A stretch of 64,000 nt of DNA, from NCBI GenBank assembly GCA_034231615.1, contig CM067316.1:64255353-64319352 (forward strand). Direction: 5' to 3'. Of this stretch, positions 21,985 through 34,152 are shown piece after piece. This DNA comes from Meghimatium bilineatum (lineage: Eukaryota > Mollusca > Gastropoda > Stylommatophora > Philomycidae). The number at the start of each line of letters is the position of its first letter. Positions within the stretch are counted from its first letter, which is position 1. The position numbers were made by a program, and so were the translations under genes. Under the pieces are notes generated by a model. It saw only the letters and a program-made list of their open reading frames with translations. It was not told the DNA's origin and did no database searches.

Positions 21985-24900
21985 ATATCTAGATGATTCA
22001 CGGATGAGAGGTTGGGGTATCTAGATGAGAGGTTGGGATATCTAGATCATTCATGGATGAGAAGTTGGGATATCTAGATGATTCATGGATGAGAGGTTGG
22101 GATATCTAGATAATTCATGGATGAGAGGTTGGGATATCTTGATGATTCATGGATGAGAGGTTGGGATATCTAGATTAGAGGTTGAGATATCTAGATGAGA
22201 GGTTGGGATATCTAGATGAGAGGTTGGGATATCTAGATGAGAGGTTGGGATATCTAGATGAGAGGTTGGGTATCTAGATGAGAGATTGGGATATCTAGAT
22301 AAGAGGTTGGGATATCTAGATGAGAGGATGTGATATCTAGATGAGAGGTTGGGATATCTAGATGAGAGGTTGGGATATCTAGATCAGAGGTTGAGATATT
22401 TAGATGAGAAGTTGGGATATCTAGATGAGAGGTTGGGATATGAGAGGTTGGGATATCTAGATAAGAGGTTGGGATATCTAGATGAGAGGTTGGGATGTCT
22501 AGATGAGAGGCTGGTATATCTAGATGAGAGGTTGGGATATCTAGATGAGAGGTTGGGATATCTAGATGAGAGGTTGGGATATCTATATGAGAGGTTGGGA
22601 TATCTAAATGAGAGGTTGGGATATCTAAATGAGAGGTTGGGATATCTAGATGAGAAGTTGGGATATCTAGAAGAGAGGTTGGGATATGAGAGGTTGGGAT
22701 ATCTAGATAAGAGGTTGGGATATCTTGATGATTCATGGATGAGAGGTTGGGATATCTAGATTAGAGGTTGAGATATCTAGATGAGAGGTTGGGATATCTA
22801 GATGAGAGGTTGGGATATCTAGATGAGAGGTTGGGATATCTAGATGAGAGGTTGGGATATCTAGATGAGAGATTGGGATATCTAGATAAGAGGTTGGGAT
22901 ATCTAGATGAGAGGATGGGATATCTAGATGAGAGGTTGGGATATCTAGATGAGAGGTTGGGATATCTAGATCAGAGGTTGAGATATTTAGATGAGAAGTT
23001 GGGATATCTAGATGAGAGGTTGGGATATGAGAGGTTGGGATATCTAGATAAGAGGTTGGGATATCTAGATGAGAGGTTGGGATGTCTAGATGAGAGGCTG
23101 GTATATCTAGATGAGAGGTTGGGATATCTAGATGAGAGGTTGGGATATCTAGATGAGAGGTTGGGATATCTATATGAGAGGTTGGGATATCTAAATGAGA
23201 GGTTGGGATATCTAAATGAGAGGTTGGGATATCTAGATGAGAAGTTGGGATATCTAGAAGAGAGGTTGGGATATGAGAGGTTGGGATATCTAGATAAGAG
23301 GTTGGGATATCTAGATGAGAGGTTGGGATGTCTAGATGAGAGGCTGGGATATCTAGATGAGAGGTTGGGATATCTAGATGAGAGGTTGGGATATCTAGAT
23401 GAGAGGTTGCGATATCTAGATGAGAGGTTGCGATATCTAGATGAGAGGTTGGGATATCTAGATGAGAAGTTGGGATATCTAGATGAGAGGTTGGGATATG
23501 AGAGGGTGGGATATCTAGATAAGAGGTTGGGATATCTAGATGAGAGGTTGGGATGTCTAGATGAGAGGCTGGGATATCTAGATGAGAGGTTGGGATATCT
23601 AGATGAGATGTTAGGATATCTAGAAGAGAGGTTGGGATATCTAAATGAGTGGTTGGGATATCTAAATGAGAGGTTGGGATATCTAGATGAGAAGTTGGGA
23701 TATCTAGATGAGAGGTTGGGATATGAGAGGTTGGGATATCTAGATAAGAGGTTGGGATATCTAGATGAGAGGTTGGGATATCTAGATGAGAGGTTGGGAT
23801 ATCTAGATGAGAGGTTGGGATATCTAGATGAGAGGTTGGGATATCTATATGAGAGGATGGAATATCTAGATGAGAGGTTGGGATATCTAGATGGGAAGTG
23901 GGGATATCTAGATGAGAGGTTGTGATATGAGACGTTTGGATATCTAGATAAGAGGTTAGGATATCTAGATGAGAGGTTGGGAAGTCTAGATGAGAGGTTG
24001 TGATATCTAGATGAGAGGATGGGATATCTAGATGAGAGGTTGGGATATCTAGATGAGAGGTTGGGATATCTAGATGAGAGGTTGGGATATCTAGATGAGA
24101 GATTGGGATATCTAGATAAGAGGTTGGGATATCTAGATGAGAGGATGGGATATCTAGATGAGAGGTTGGGATATCTAGATGAGAGGTTGGGATATCTAGA
24201 TCAGAGGTTGAGATATTTAGATGAGAAGTTGGGATATCTAGATGAGAGGTTGGGATATGAGAGGTTGGGATATCTAGATAAGAGGTTGGGATATCTAGAT
24301 GAGAGGTTGGGATGTCTAGATGAGAGGCTGGTATATCTAGATGAGAGGTTGGGATATCTAGATGAGAGGTTGGGATATCTAGATGAGAGGTTGGGATATC
24401 TAGATGAGAGGTTGGGATATCTAGATGAGAGGTTGGGATATCTATATGAGAGGTTGGGATATCTAAATGAGAGGTTGGGATATCTAAATGAGAGGTTGGG
24501 ATATCTAAATGAGAGGTTGGGATATCTAGATGAGAAGTTGGGATATCTAGAAGAGAGGTTGGGATATGAGAGGTTGGGATATCTAGATAAGAGGTTGGGA
24601 TATCTAGATGAGAGGTTGGGATGTCTAGATGAGAGGCTGGGATATCTAGATGAGAGGTTGGGATATCTAGATGAGAGGTTGCGATATCTAGATGAGAGGT
24701 TGCGATATCTAGATGAGAGGTTGCGATATCTAGATGAGAGGTTGGGATATGAGAGGGTGGGATATCTAGATAAGAGGTTGGGATATCTAGATGAGAGGTT
24801 GGGATGTCTAGATGAGAGGCTAGGATATCTAGATGAGAGGTTGGGATATCTAGATGAGATGTTAGGATATCTAGAAGAGAGGTTGGGATATCTAAATGAG

Positions 24901-26515
24901 AGGTTGGGATATCTAGATGAGAAGTTGGGATATCTAGATGAGAGGTTGGGATATGAGAGGTTGGGATATCTAGATAAGAGGTTGGGATATCTAGATGAGA
25001 GGTTGGGATATCTAGATGAGAGGTTGGGATATCTAGATGAGAGGTTGGGATATCTAGATGAGAGGTTGGGATATCTATATGAGAGGATGGAATATCTAGA
25101 TGAGAGGTTGGGATATCTAGATGGGAAGTGGGGATATCTAGATGAGAGGTTGTGATATGAGACGTTTGGATATCTAGATAAGAGGTTAGGATATCTAGAT
25201 GAGAGGTTGGGATATCTAGATGAGAGGTTGGGATATCTAGATGAGAGGTTGGAATATCTAGATGAGAGGTTGGGATATCTAGATGAGAGGCTGGGATATC
25301 TAGATGAGAGGTTGGGATATCTAGATGAGAGGTTGTGATATGAGAGGTTGGGATATCTAGATAAGAGGTTGGGATATCTAGATGAGAGGTTGGGATGTCT
25401 AGATGAGAGGTTGGGATATCTAGATGAGAGGTTGGGATATCTAGATGAGAGGTTGGGATATCTAGATGAGAGGTTGGGATATCTAGATGAGAGGTTGGGA
25501 TATCTAGATGAGAGGTTGGGATATTTAGATGATTCATGGATAAGAGGTTGGGATATCTAGATAAGAGGTTGGGGTATCAAGATGATTCATGGATGAGAGG
25601 TTGGGATATCTAGATGATTCATGGATGAGAGGTTGGGATATCTAGATGAATCACGGATGAGAGGTTGGGATATCTAGATGATTCATGGATGAGAGGTTGG
25701 GATATCTTGATGATTCATGGATGAGAGGTTGGGATATCTAGATGAGAGGTTGAGATATCTAGATGAGAGGTTGGGATATCTAGATGAGAGGTTGGGATAT
25801 CTAGATGAGAGGTTGGGATATCTAGATGAGAGGTTGGGATATCTAGATCAGAGGTTGAGATATCTAGATGAGAAGTTGGGATATCTAGATGAGAGGTTGG
25901 GATATGAGAGGTTGGGATATCTAGATAAGAGGTTGGGATATCTAGATGAGAGGTTGGGATGTCTAGATGAGAGGTTGGGATATGAGAGGTTGGGATATCT
26001 AGATAAGAGGTTGGGATATCTAGATGAGAGGTTGGGATGTCTAGATGAGAGGTTGGGATATCTAAATGAGAGGTTTGGATATCTAGATGAGAAGTTGGGA
26101 TATCTAGATGAGAGGTTGGGATATTAGAGGGTGGGATATCTAGATAAGAGGTTGGGATATCTAGATAAGAGGTTGGGATGTCTAGATGAGAGGCTGGGAT
26201 ATCTAGATGAGAGGTTGAAATATCTAGATGAGAGGTTAGGATATCTAGAAGAGAGGTTGGGATATCTAAATGAGAGGTTGGGATATCTAGATAAGAGGTT
26301 GTGATATCTAGATGAGAGGTTGGGATATCTAGATGAGAGGTTGGGATATCTAGATGAGAGGTTGGGATATCTATATGAGAGGATGGAATATCTAGATGAG
26401 AGGTTGGGATATCTAGATGAGAGGTAGGGATATCTATATGAGAGGTTGGAATATCTAGATGAGAAGTTGGGATATCTAGATGAGAGGTTGGGATATCTAG
26501 ATGAGAGGTTATCAT
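21985..26515 (+). repeat. 21-bp satellite, ~4.5 kb, with 1.2-kb higher-order repeat
   Basis: The core unit is GATATCTAGATGAGAGGTTG plus G. Both edges (21985-22170 and 25520-25740) hold longer 32-bp units with an inserted GATTCATGGAT segment. The core also has 15-bp units lacking six bases, recurring in fixed order. A marker variant with AGATCAGAGGTTGAGAT recurs near 22383, 22970 and 24199. A GGATGGAATATC variant recurs near 23850, 25085 and 26380, giving a higher-order period of about 1.23 kb. The minus frame stays open for 934 codons (HLDIPTS heptads, 25537-22733). I treat this as a by-product of a 21-bp unit with six-base indels, not as a gene. Confidence 0.97.
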
Positions 26516-26519
26516 TAGC

Positions 26520-27060
26520 ACACTCTGGACAAGAATATGGGTGCTCTGATTCCCATCAAGACTGTTGGTGTTAGATCACATTGTAACTTGCATTATGTCA
26601 ATGATATCGATCTCTTTGCTGGTTCCGGTTCTGAAATCCAGGAAATCACATTGAATATGTTAGTCGGAAATATTGCATGGAAATTATGATTGATAAAAGC
26701 AAGATATTGGTGACTAGTAAAACCAAGCAAGATCCCATGAATATCAGTCACAAATGGTCATAATCTTGAAGAAGTTACCACCTTCAAATATCTCATGTCC
26801 CAAATAAAGGTTTGGGCATAAAATACGACATGACTCAATTTCTAAAAGTAATTTGCAAGGAACAGTCGAGGGTGGAAGGAAAAGAGGCAGAGAAATAAAA
26901 TCCTGGATTGATAACATCAAGGGATGGTCTAGACATAATTGTTCTACATTTCTTCGAATGACTGAGGATAGAGATGTTTGGAGAGCTTTTGTGTTGATGT
27001 CTCTGGTGTGTCACACCAACCCAGGCTGGTTATGAGCCTTATTGTTATTACATATATCTG
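26520..27060 (+). repeat. LINE 3' fragment
   Basis: RT remains (MEIMIDKSKILVTSK) are followed by TVEGGRKRGREIKSWIDNIK, then SRHNCSTFLRMTEDRDVWRA. The tail is ATT-rich. Same family as 7190-7470 and 32690-33050. It borders the 21-bp satellite directly. Confidence 0.6.
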
Positions 27061-27075
27061 GGAAGTCTGGTCAAC

Positions 27076-27392
27076 AGTCAGCCAATGTGACATGAATTAT
27101 GTGATTGTCATCAATGTGACATGAATTATGTGATTGTCATCAGTCAATGTGACATGAATTATGTGATTGTCATCAGTCAGCCTATGTGACATGAATTATG
27201 TGATTGTCATCAGTCAATGTGACATGAATTATGTGATTGTCATCTTTTTTATGAACTATGTGATTATCATCTTTTTTATGAATTATGTGATTGTCATCAG
27301 TCAATGTGACATGAATTATGTGATTGTCATCAGTCAATGTGACATGAATTATGTGATTGCCATCAGTCAATGTGACATGAATTATGTGATCA
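27076..27392 (+). repeat. 33-bp minisatellite, ~9 copies
   Basis: Unit TCAGTCAATGTGACATGAAT plus TATGTGATTGTCA, with two shorter units containing TTTTTTATGA. Confidence 0.94.
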
Positions 27393-28024
27393 TTAAAATT
27401 AAAACAGTTACTTTACAACTTCTGACTTGTTTTTGTGTGTTTAAATGTTTGTCTATTGTCTGTCCCCAGGTGAACAATGGTTGATCGCATTTGTTGTTAA
27501 GCGCAGGGGTGGAAGCTTAAGCTGTCATTTCAAGGCCAGATGTGTTGCTGTGGCTGTATTTAGTCCATGTTTGTTCAAGGCTATCTTGATGTTTTCTATC
27601 CACCATTTGTCTGTTTATTCTATATGTATTTGTCTTTTTATTGTCTATATATCTATATGTTTATCATCTGTGTATGTATCTGTTTCTTGTCTGTGTATTT
27701 ATCTGATGATTATCTCTGCATAATCATCCTGTTTCCCCGTGTGTTGCATTGCTATAAAGTTTGATAATTATTTCTTTTGTACTGCCAATTTTCTTTGCAA
27801 CAAGAAACTTTCAGCAACAGAAATACAACAAAACTGAACATTTTTGTAGAGATTACCAAAACAGAAGCAAGCTGGATCTTTGTGTAAATTACCAAAATAA
27901 CACAATATTTCTTATGTGGAAAATTACCACAATAATAGAACACTTGACTAGAGATTACTAATTCAACAGGGAACTTGACTAGAGATTACCAATTGAATAG
28001 AAAACTGGATTAGAGATTCAATCA
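27393..28024. other. Intergenic DNA, no gene seen
   Basis: A T-rich tract (27560-27740) gives cysteine/phenylalanine-rich open frames of no significance. 27830-28020 is a loose tandem of GAGATTACCAA segments that recurs at 30335-30400. Confidence 0.55.
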
Positions 28025-29145
28025 ATAAAATGCCAAGTGCCGAATGATGTAGATGATCATGAATCTCTACGTCTGTCTCTTGTGTTGTCAATAAGCTCAT
28101 TTGGTGAACTTCTTCCATGCCATAATACTAGTCCATCTATCAACTTCTCTCTTTGTCATTCCCTATCTTTTCTCCCCTTGATCTTTCCAGTGGTTATTAA
28201 GTGTTCAAGCTGTGTTCTTCTCAGCACATGCCCTAGAAACTTTAACTGTCTGCCCTTAATGTTTGATATGATTGATTTTTTTTATGCCAGCATCAATGAG
28301 AACATGTGCATTAGTTTTCTTAGATGTCTATGGTATTTTATTCATTCTTCACAGAAACCACATCTCTGTAGCCTTCAATTTGTTTTGAATTTTTTTGTTT
28401 ACAGTCCATGCTTCACATCTACAAAAAAGAATTGGTTTGATATAACATCTCAGCGCTCGAATTCAGGTCTGCATTAATAGTGTGTTCCATTACACAAAAT
28501 GGTTATCATTTTGTGGAATGCTGATTTGGCTTGTGCTGTTCGGCTCTTTATCGCACTTGAGCATCTATCTTCTAATGTTAACAGGGTTCCAAGATATTTC
28601 ACTTTTTCAACTTGTGCTAATTTTGTGTCATTAATCATTAATCTTGGTGGTGTATGTTTCTTTGAGACAACTATTATTTCTGTTTTCCTCTTATTTAAAT
28701 CGAGGCCTATGTTTTCATTTTCTTTCACTACTTTATCCAACAGGGCTTGTAGTTTTCATTCACTTCCTGCAATCAGTGATGTGTCATCAACATATCTCAA
28801 GCTATTTATATTGCATCCTCCCACTGTTATTCCTGGCATACCTTCTATATTTCATATAATATATTCTGTATACAGGGAGAAAAGGTCCGGTGACATTACA
28901 CAACCTTGCCTGACTCCCATTTCTATCTTTTGAAATCTTCTTATGGTGTTGTTAACTCTCATTGCAGCCGTTTGTTTCCAATACATATTTCTTACTATTC
29001 TTAGATCTTTCCCATCAACGTTCAGATTTTCTAGCAGTTTTATAATCTCTAATGCTTCACCTTGTCAAATGCTTTGCTGTAATCTATGAAGCACAGAAAA
29101 GGTCTTGTTGTACTTCTATGGACCTCTCCATTAATATTCTTACTA
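28025..29145 (-). mobile_element. LINE (RTE-like), 3' part, interrupted by a second LINE
   Basis: Minus-strand frames read SIEVQQDLF..., GVRQGCVMSPDLF, NINSLRYVDDTSLIAG (the Y-V-D-D catalytic motif) and NIGLDLNKRKTEIIVVSKK, then VEKVKYLGTLLT. The C-terminal tail near 28140 matches 5515-5695. The upstream RT part continues at 30132-30345, beyond the nested element. Decayed, with several stops. Confidence 0.85.
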
Positions 29146-30121
29146 TCATCATCAAGTGACATATTCTTTCCAGAACGTAGTCTTTCCTATGGATCTCTTG
29201 AATTCTCCGCGGTCTTGAGCAAGTTGTCCTGCATCTTTCAGTGACATGCGCAGGCATTCTTGAATGTCTTTTGTCCAACGGCATCTTGGTCGGCCTTTGC
29301 CCCTGTTGCCTTCTATCATCCCCTCTAGTAACACTCTCTCCATGCCGTCGTGTCTTAATATGACAGAAAAAACTAGCTATTTCTTTAATATGGTGTTCAG
29401 AAGCCAGCCTTCCTGGATGTTAATTGTTCGTAACACCTCCTGATTTGTTTTCTTTGCTGTCCATGGTATTCTCAGAACTCATCTATAACACTTTAATTCA
29501 AATGATGCTATTCTCTTGGCCACTGTTTTATTTAGTGTCTATGATTCACATCCATATGTCACCACAGGAAATACACATGTTTGTAGTAAACACTATTTGG
29601 TTCTTATGTTAGTACCTTGCCATAGTTTCTTTATCTGTTTTAATTTTGCCAGCACCATTGCCGTTCTTCTCTTGATCTCAACTGCGCAGTCCCCCGCATT
29701 GTTTATATTAGTTCCTAAATAATCAAAATGTGTCACTTCTTCCAAATTGCAGTTCTCAATATTAATTTTGGGTCTTGGTTTAGAATTGTCAGTTGCCATT
29801 ATTTTTGTCTTTTTCATATTTAAGAACATATTTTGCTGTTCGCTGAACTTTTGGGTTGACTTAATTATGTTCAGTAGATCGTGTTCGTTTGATGTTAATA
29901 GCACTGTGTCATCTGCATATATAATTTCTGGTATCTGTAGACTTCCTATATTTATGGGTCTGAAATCAGGCTTCATTGTTTCTTGTCTCACGTTTCTCAT
30001 TATATTTTTTGGTCAAAATGGTGAGTGAGAATGTGTTTTCCTCGGTGTCAGTTTAAATCGGATGTTCCTCCTCAAAGCAACGACAAATTACAGGAGTATT
30101 GTGCCAAGAAATTTTTTATGG
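29146..30121 (-). mobile_element. Nested LINE inserted in a LINE, 10-bp target duplication
   Basis: ATTCTTACTA occurs exactly at 29136-29145 and 30122-30131. Between them lies a 976-bp minus-strand copy of the family at 13905-14666. It reads IPEIIYADDTVLLTSNEHDL (Y-A-D-D catalytic motif), VTHFDYLGTNINNAGD and GMIEGNRGKGRPRCRWTKDI, with a TGATGATGAT tail. The 5' end is truncated and the copy has several frame breaks. Confidence 0.92.
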
Positions 30122-30131
30122 ATTCTTACTA

Positions 30132-30345
30132 TATATAGGACGTTTCTTGTGCCTTTTCCTTCTATGAATCTGCATTGCTCTTCTGCGATCTCTGGCTTTA
30201 TTTTTCCTCTTATACGCCTCATTATTATGCACAGTAGAATTTTGGTCATCTGACTCATAAGGCTGATTATTCTGTGATCTTCACAATCTGCTGCACCCAG
30301 TTTCTTTGGTAGGGTTATGAAGATTGATTGTAGACTAGAGATTAC
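30132..30345 (-). mobile_element. Upstream RT part of the interrupted LINE
   Basis: The minus strand reads ITLPKKLGAADCEDHRIISL and KPEIAEEQCRFIEGKGTRNV, the early RT motifs. In frame logic it continues into the S-I-E-V-Q-Q-D-L-F segment at 29135 once the nested LINE and one target duplication are set aside. Confidence 0.85.
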
Positions 30346-30424
30346 AAAACAATAAAGAACTTGATTAGAAGTTACCAAAACAAAAATCTTGACTAGAAAA
30401 TTACCAAAAAAATTGTTAATGATA

Positions 30425-30810
30425 AAAAGATTATCTGAAAATGATGAGTCATAATACACAATTACAAATTGAGTCACAATACACATTTACAATTTGGATT
30501 ACAATATACAATTACAAATTGAGTTACAATACACAATTACACATTGAGTAGAAATACACAGTTACAAATTAAGTCACAATACACAATTACACATATAGTC
30601 ACAATACATAATTACACATATAGTCACAATACACAATTACAAATTGAGTCACAATACACAATAACAAATTTGAGTCAAAATAAACAATTACAAATTTAGT
30701 AGCAATACACAATTAAACATTGAGTCACAATATACAATTACACATTGAGTCACAATAGGCCTACACAATTAAACATTGAGTCACAATACACAGCTACACA
30801 TTGAGTATGC
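30425..30810 (+). repeat. ~25-bp minisatellite, ~15 copies
   Basis: Units of GAGTCACAATACACAATTAC plus AAATT or ACATT. Confidence 0.94.
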
Positions 30811-30823
30811 ATCACATTGTAAT

Positions 30824-30915
30824 TATTGAGTAATTGGTATTCTTTGCTTGACAACCACTGGCTTGATTACCCACATCTCTAGGTTGAATTCTGGATCTGA
30901 AATATGTGAAACAGT
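30824..30915 (+). repeat. tRNA-derived SINE head
   Basis: A-box-like TGAGTAATTGGTATTC at 30827 and B-box-like AGGTTGAATTCTGGA at 30881. It lacks an acceptor stem and is not a functional tRNA gene. Confidence 0.45.
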
Positions 30916-30964
30916 AGAAATAAGACAACTTGAGCTAAATATCTTATCACATGATATCACTACA

Positions 30965-31805
30965 ATTATATGACTACAATTATATGACTACAATTATATG
31001 ACTACAATTATATGACTACAATTATATGAATACAATTATATGACTACAATTATATGACTATAATTATATGACTACAATTATATGAATACAATTATATGAC
31101 TACAATTATATGACTACAATTATATGAATACAATTATATGACTATAATTATATGAATACAATTATATGACTACAATTATATGAATACAGTTATATGACTA
31201 CAATTATATGACTACAATTATATGAATACAATTATATGACTATAATTATATGAATACAATTATATGACTACAATTATATGAATACAGTTATATGACTACA
31301 ATTATATGACTACAATTATATGACTACAATTATATGAATACAATTACCGGGTATATGACTACAATTATAAGACTACAATTATATGACTACAATTATATGA
31401 CTACAATTATATGACTACAATTATATGACTATAATTATATGACTACAATTATATGAATACAATTATATGACTACAATTATATGACTACAATTATATGAAT
31501 ACAATTATATGACTATAATTATATGAATACAATTATATGACTATAATTATATGAATACAATTATATGACTACAATTATATGAATACAATTACCGGGTATA
31601 TGACTACAATTATAAGACTACAATTATATGACTACAATTATATGAATACAATTATATGACTATAATTATATGAATACAATTATATGACTATAATTATATG
31701 AATACAATTATATGACTACAATTATATGAATACAGTTATATGACTACAATTATATGACTACAATTATATGACTACAATTATATGACTACAATTATATGAA
31801 TACAT
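30965..31805 (+). repeat. 14-bp minisatellite, ~60 copies
   Basis: The unit is ACTACAATTATATG with GAATAC and TATAAT variants. A rare ACAATTACCGGGTATATGAC variant occurs twice about 240 bp apart (31345 and 31588), evidence for a higher-order duplication. Confidence 0.96.
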
Positions 31806-31830
31806 CAATATCAAGCTTTTTATAAACAAG

Positions 31831-32457
31831 GTTGGTTGGTTGGTTGGTTGGTTGGTTGCTGATCCAGCAGTCCATGGGCTGATGCCCTTTGACCTAATGC
31901 CATTAGATGGCATTATATTGCTGGGAAGTCTGTGGATTTTCGGCCCACCCCGGGACAGAGCCAGAGAATAACTATCATACCTCCAGGAAGGTAGGTTTCA
32001 ACCTATGCACTGCTCCTAGCCACTGTAGCCAAGATAGGGTTCAATGTGCTCATTCCCCGCCACCAATTGACTACTGGTTATGCTGAACTTCTCGATTGCT
32101 CCAGGCATGCAACCAAATGTTCAAGTCAAAAGGATTGTCACGTCCTGAGTCACTGTGCTTCTATGATGGGCCTCAGCCATAGGAAAAACAGTGCTGTCAG
32201 TTTCCTCCTCCCTAGTGCTGCACAGTACATCTCTGGCTCCCTCCCAACCACAGAGGGTGCATACATATATATTCAGGCAAACATGAAAAACATTTCAACA
32301 ACAAAACAGAATCATAACTGTATAGATGACATGCCATGAAGCTTCTATAAGAAGATAACCTCAATATAACGGCATGTCATCCACTAAGGTTTTCTGTTGC
32401 ATGGATGGTATATCTAGTGGGCCATTGGTGAGACCCACAGATGCAACCACATGCGTG
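31831..32457 (-). mobile_element. Short retroposon with 11-bp target duplication and internal hairpin
   Basis: TTATAAACAAG lies at 31820-31830 and 32458-32468. On the minus strand the element ends in a (CCAA)n tail next to the left duplication. Its last ~60 bp (AAAGGGCATCAGCC, then GGATCAGCAACCAACC) recur at 56505-56565 and 63815-63880, so it is a dispersed family. GATGACATGCC (32325-32335) pairs perfectly with GGCATGTCATC (32371-32381). I see no clear tRNA promoter or coding frame. Confidence 0.75.
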
Positions 32458-32524
32458 TTATAAACAAGTATTGTCAAATTTCTTATGTGATTTAAATCAG
32501 CGAAGCTTTTCTGGGCATTCAAAG

Positions 32525-32692
32525 TTATCTGAATCCATTCTTTTATTCACATTTTGTTCACTGTGGGGCATAAGGCATCAATAAGTCTCTTCCATCTTGT
32601 CCTATATTATTTGAATCCATTCTTTTATTCACATTTTGTTCACTGTGGGGCATAAGGCCTCAATAAGTCTCTTCCATCTTGTCCTATATTTA
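32525..32692 (+). repeat. ~80-bp tandem duplication
   Basis: Two near-identical copies of a segment starting GAATCCATTCTTTTATTCAC and ending CTTCCATCTTGTCCTATAT. Confidence 0.92.
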
Positions 32693-33055
32693 GCTATATA
32701 TTCTCCAAAATTATTTTGCAAGAAACAGTCAATGGTGGAAAGAGACGAGGAGGATCAAAAATCCTGGATTTGTAACATCAAGGAATGATCTGGGCTTGAT
32801 GTTACTACAGTCCTTTGAATCTCTTAGGACAGAGCTGTTTGGAGAGCTTTTCATGCTAATGTAACCAGTGTGGCACCCCTATGACCCTGATGTCACCAGT
32901 GTGGCATTCTAACAACCCTGATGTCTCCAGTGTGGCATCCCTGCAACCCTGATGTCTCCAGTGTGGCATCCCTACAACCCTTATAGGTTATGGGTTTTAT
33001 TATTATTATTATTTTAATTATATATTATTATTATTATTATTATTATTATATTTAG
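32690..33055 (+). repeat. LINE 3' fragment with (ATT)n tail
   Basis: Reads like Q-E-T-V-N-G-G-K-R-R-G, W-I-C-N-I-K-E and D-R-A-V-W-R-A-F, then an (ATT)n tail. A 23-bp segment (CCCTGATGTCACCAGTGTGG) is tandemly repeated four times near its end (32868-32980). Confidence 0.55.
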
Positions 33056-33212
33056 CTATATAGCATTTATTTCCATGTCTTACCCCATCTTTTGTGTTAC
33101 ATTATCTAATTTTTTTAAAAAATATCCTGTATGTCATGATCCTCCTCTTTTTCTCTTTCCCTGAGTATTTGAACAAAATCTGTCTTACATTGCTTTCTCT
33201 TGGTGCTATTAA

Positions 33213-33720
33213 GCCTGTAGCTGTGGACGTATCCTTAAGGATAGATAATAAGTTACCACCATTTTGTGGACATCTCCTTAAGAAGTGCTGGTTACGTGTT
33301 CGCATAATGTATTGTGGAAAGCAAATTAAGGTGTTCAAATACTCTGACTGGCTAGTTCAACTTGTCTAAAGTTCATCTAAAATTAGAGCTTTTGTAAATG
33401 GACACGCTTGTAAGTGTTATTTCTTCATTTGTGTGTCAACATAGCTGGACTTTCTTTGTGCAACCACCTTACCTTGACCTACAAATATGGAGAAGCATAG
33501 ACTCAATGAATTGAAAATGTATAAATTTGTGGGAGTTTTTCTGATAATTCTAGCATTAATTTCTCTGATAAAAGAAGCGATTCAGAAAGTGTTAATTTGT
33601 ATTGTGATACTAGTAGTGATTCGGAGGATATATATTCTGATAACATCTGCAACTCACGTGTTTCAAATTCTTGGTCAGATGCATATGATACGGTTAGGTC
33701 ACCTTTTTAATTTTTAGGTA
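33213..33720 (+). mobile_element. piggyBac relic: left end plus transposase N-terminus
   Basis: It starts after TTAA (33209-33212). The end GCCTGTAGCTGTGGACG followed by TATCCTTAAGGATA matches the left end of the MITE at 19760. About 300 bp inside, one frame at 33533-33709 reads FSDNSSINFSDKRSDSESVN, then LYCDTSSDSEDIYSDN. This is the acidic S/D/E-rich head typical of piggyBac transposases. No catalytic domain and no right end are visible. The start region is eroded. Confidence 0.55.
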
Positions 33721-33889
33721 AATATGGTGTAAAATTTTTAGGTAAATATCGGTGTAAAATTCAAAACATTAATTATGCGAATGTTTGAAGAATCTTTGTA
33801 TCTGTATCACATGATACTATTATACAGCATATCTGTGATGAGACAAGATAAATATGCTGACAAGTATGTTACTGATAGGAAAAACTTTG

Positions 33890-34122
33890 TGTTCTGCCAT
33901 CAAGAAGTCTGTAACAAAGATGCAATGTTTCATGGCTTGCATTCCCTGCCACCAAGGAGTATGCCACAAAGGTGCAGTGTCCGACAGCCTGCATTCCTTA
34001 CCACAAAGGTGCAATAGTCTGCATCCATGGAGATTATTTGAAAGAAGACAAAATTAAGAAACTGACAAGACAAAAGTAAGAAACTGACAAGACAAAAGTA
34101 AGAAACTGACAAGACAAACATT
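33890..34122 (+). repeat. Dispersed repeat, unclassified (family K)
   Basis: It shares CACAAAGGTGCAGTGTCC-like and ATTATTTGAAAGAAGACAAA segments with 36590-36790 (+) and 35640-35720 (-). Its end carries a 22-bp tandem (AAGAAACTGACAAGACAAAA) at 34055-34118. Confidence 0.65.
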
Positions 34123-34152
34123 TAACCCATGAGTGATTGTGAGACTACAGTA

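Noticed and set aside
22733-25537. 934-codon open frame of HLDIPTS heptads as a protein-coding gene
   Set aside because: It lies wholly in a 21-bp satellite, and long overlapping frames are also open on the other strand. No start context, splice sites or non-repeat sequence. Kept only as an open question in the findings.
27445-27764. Hydrophobic Cys/Phe-rich open frames
   Set aside because: T-rich low-complexity DNA; no signal peptide context, and two frames overlap.
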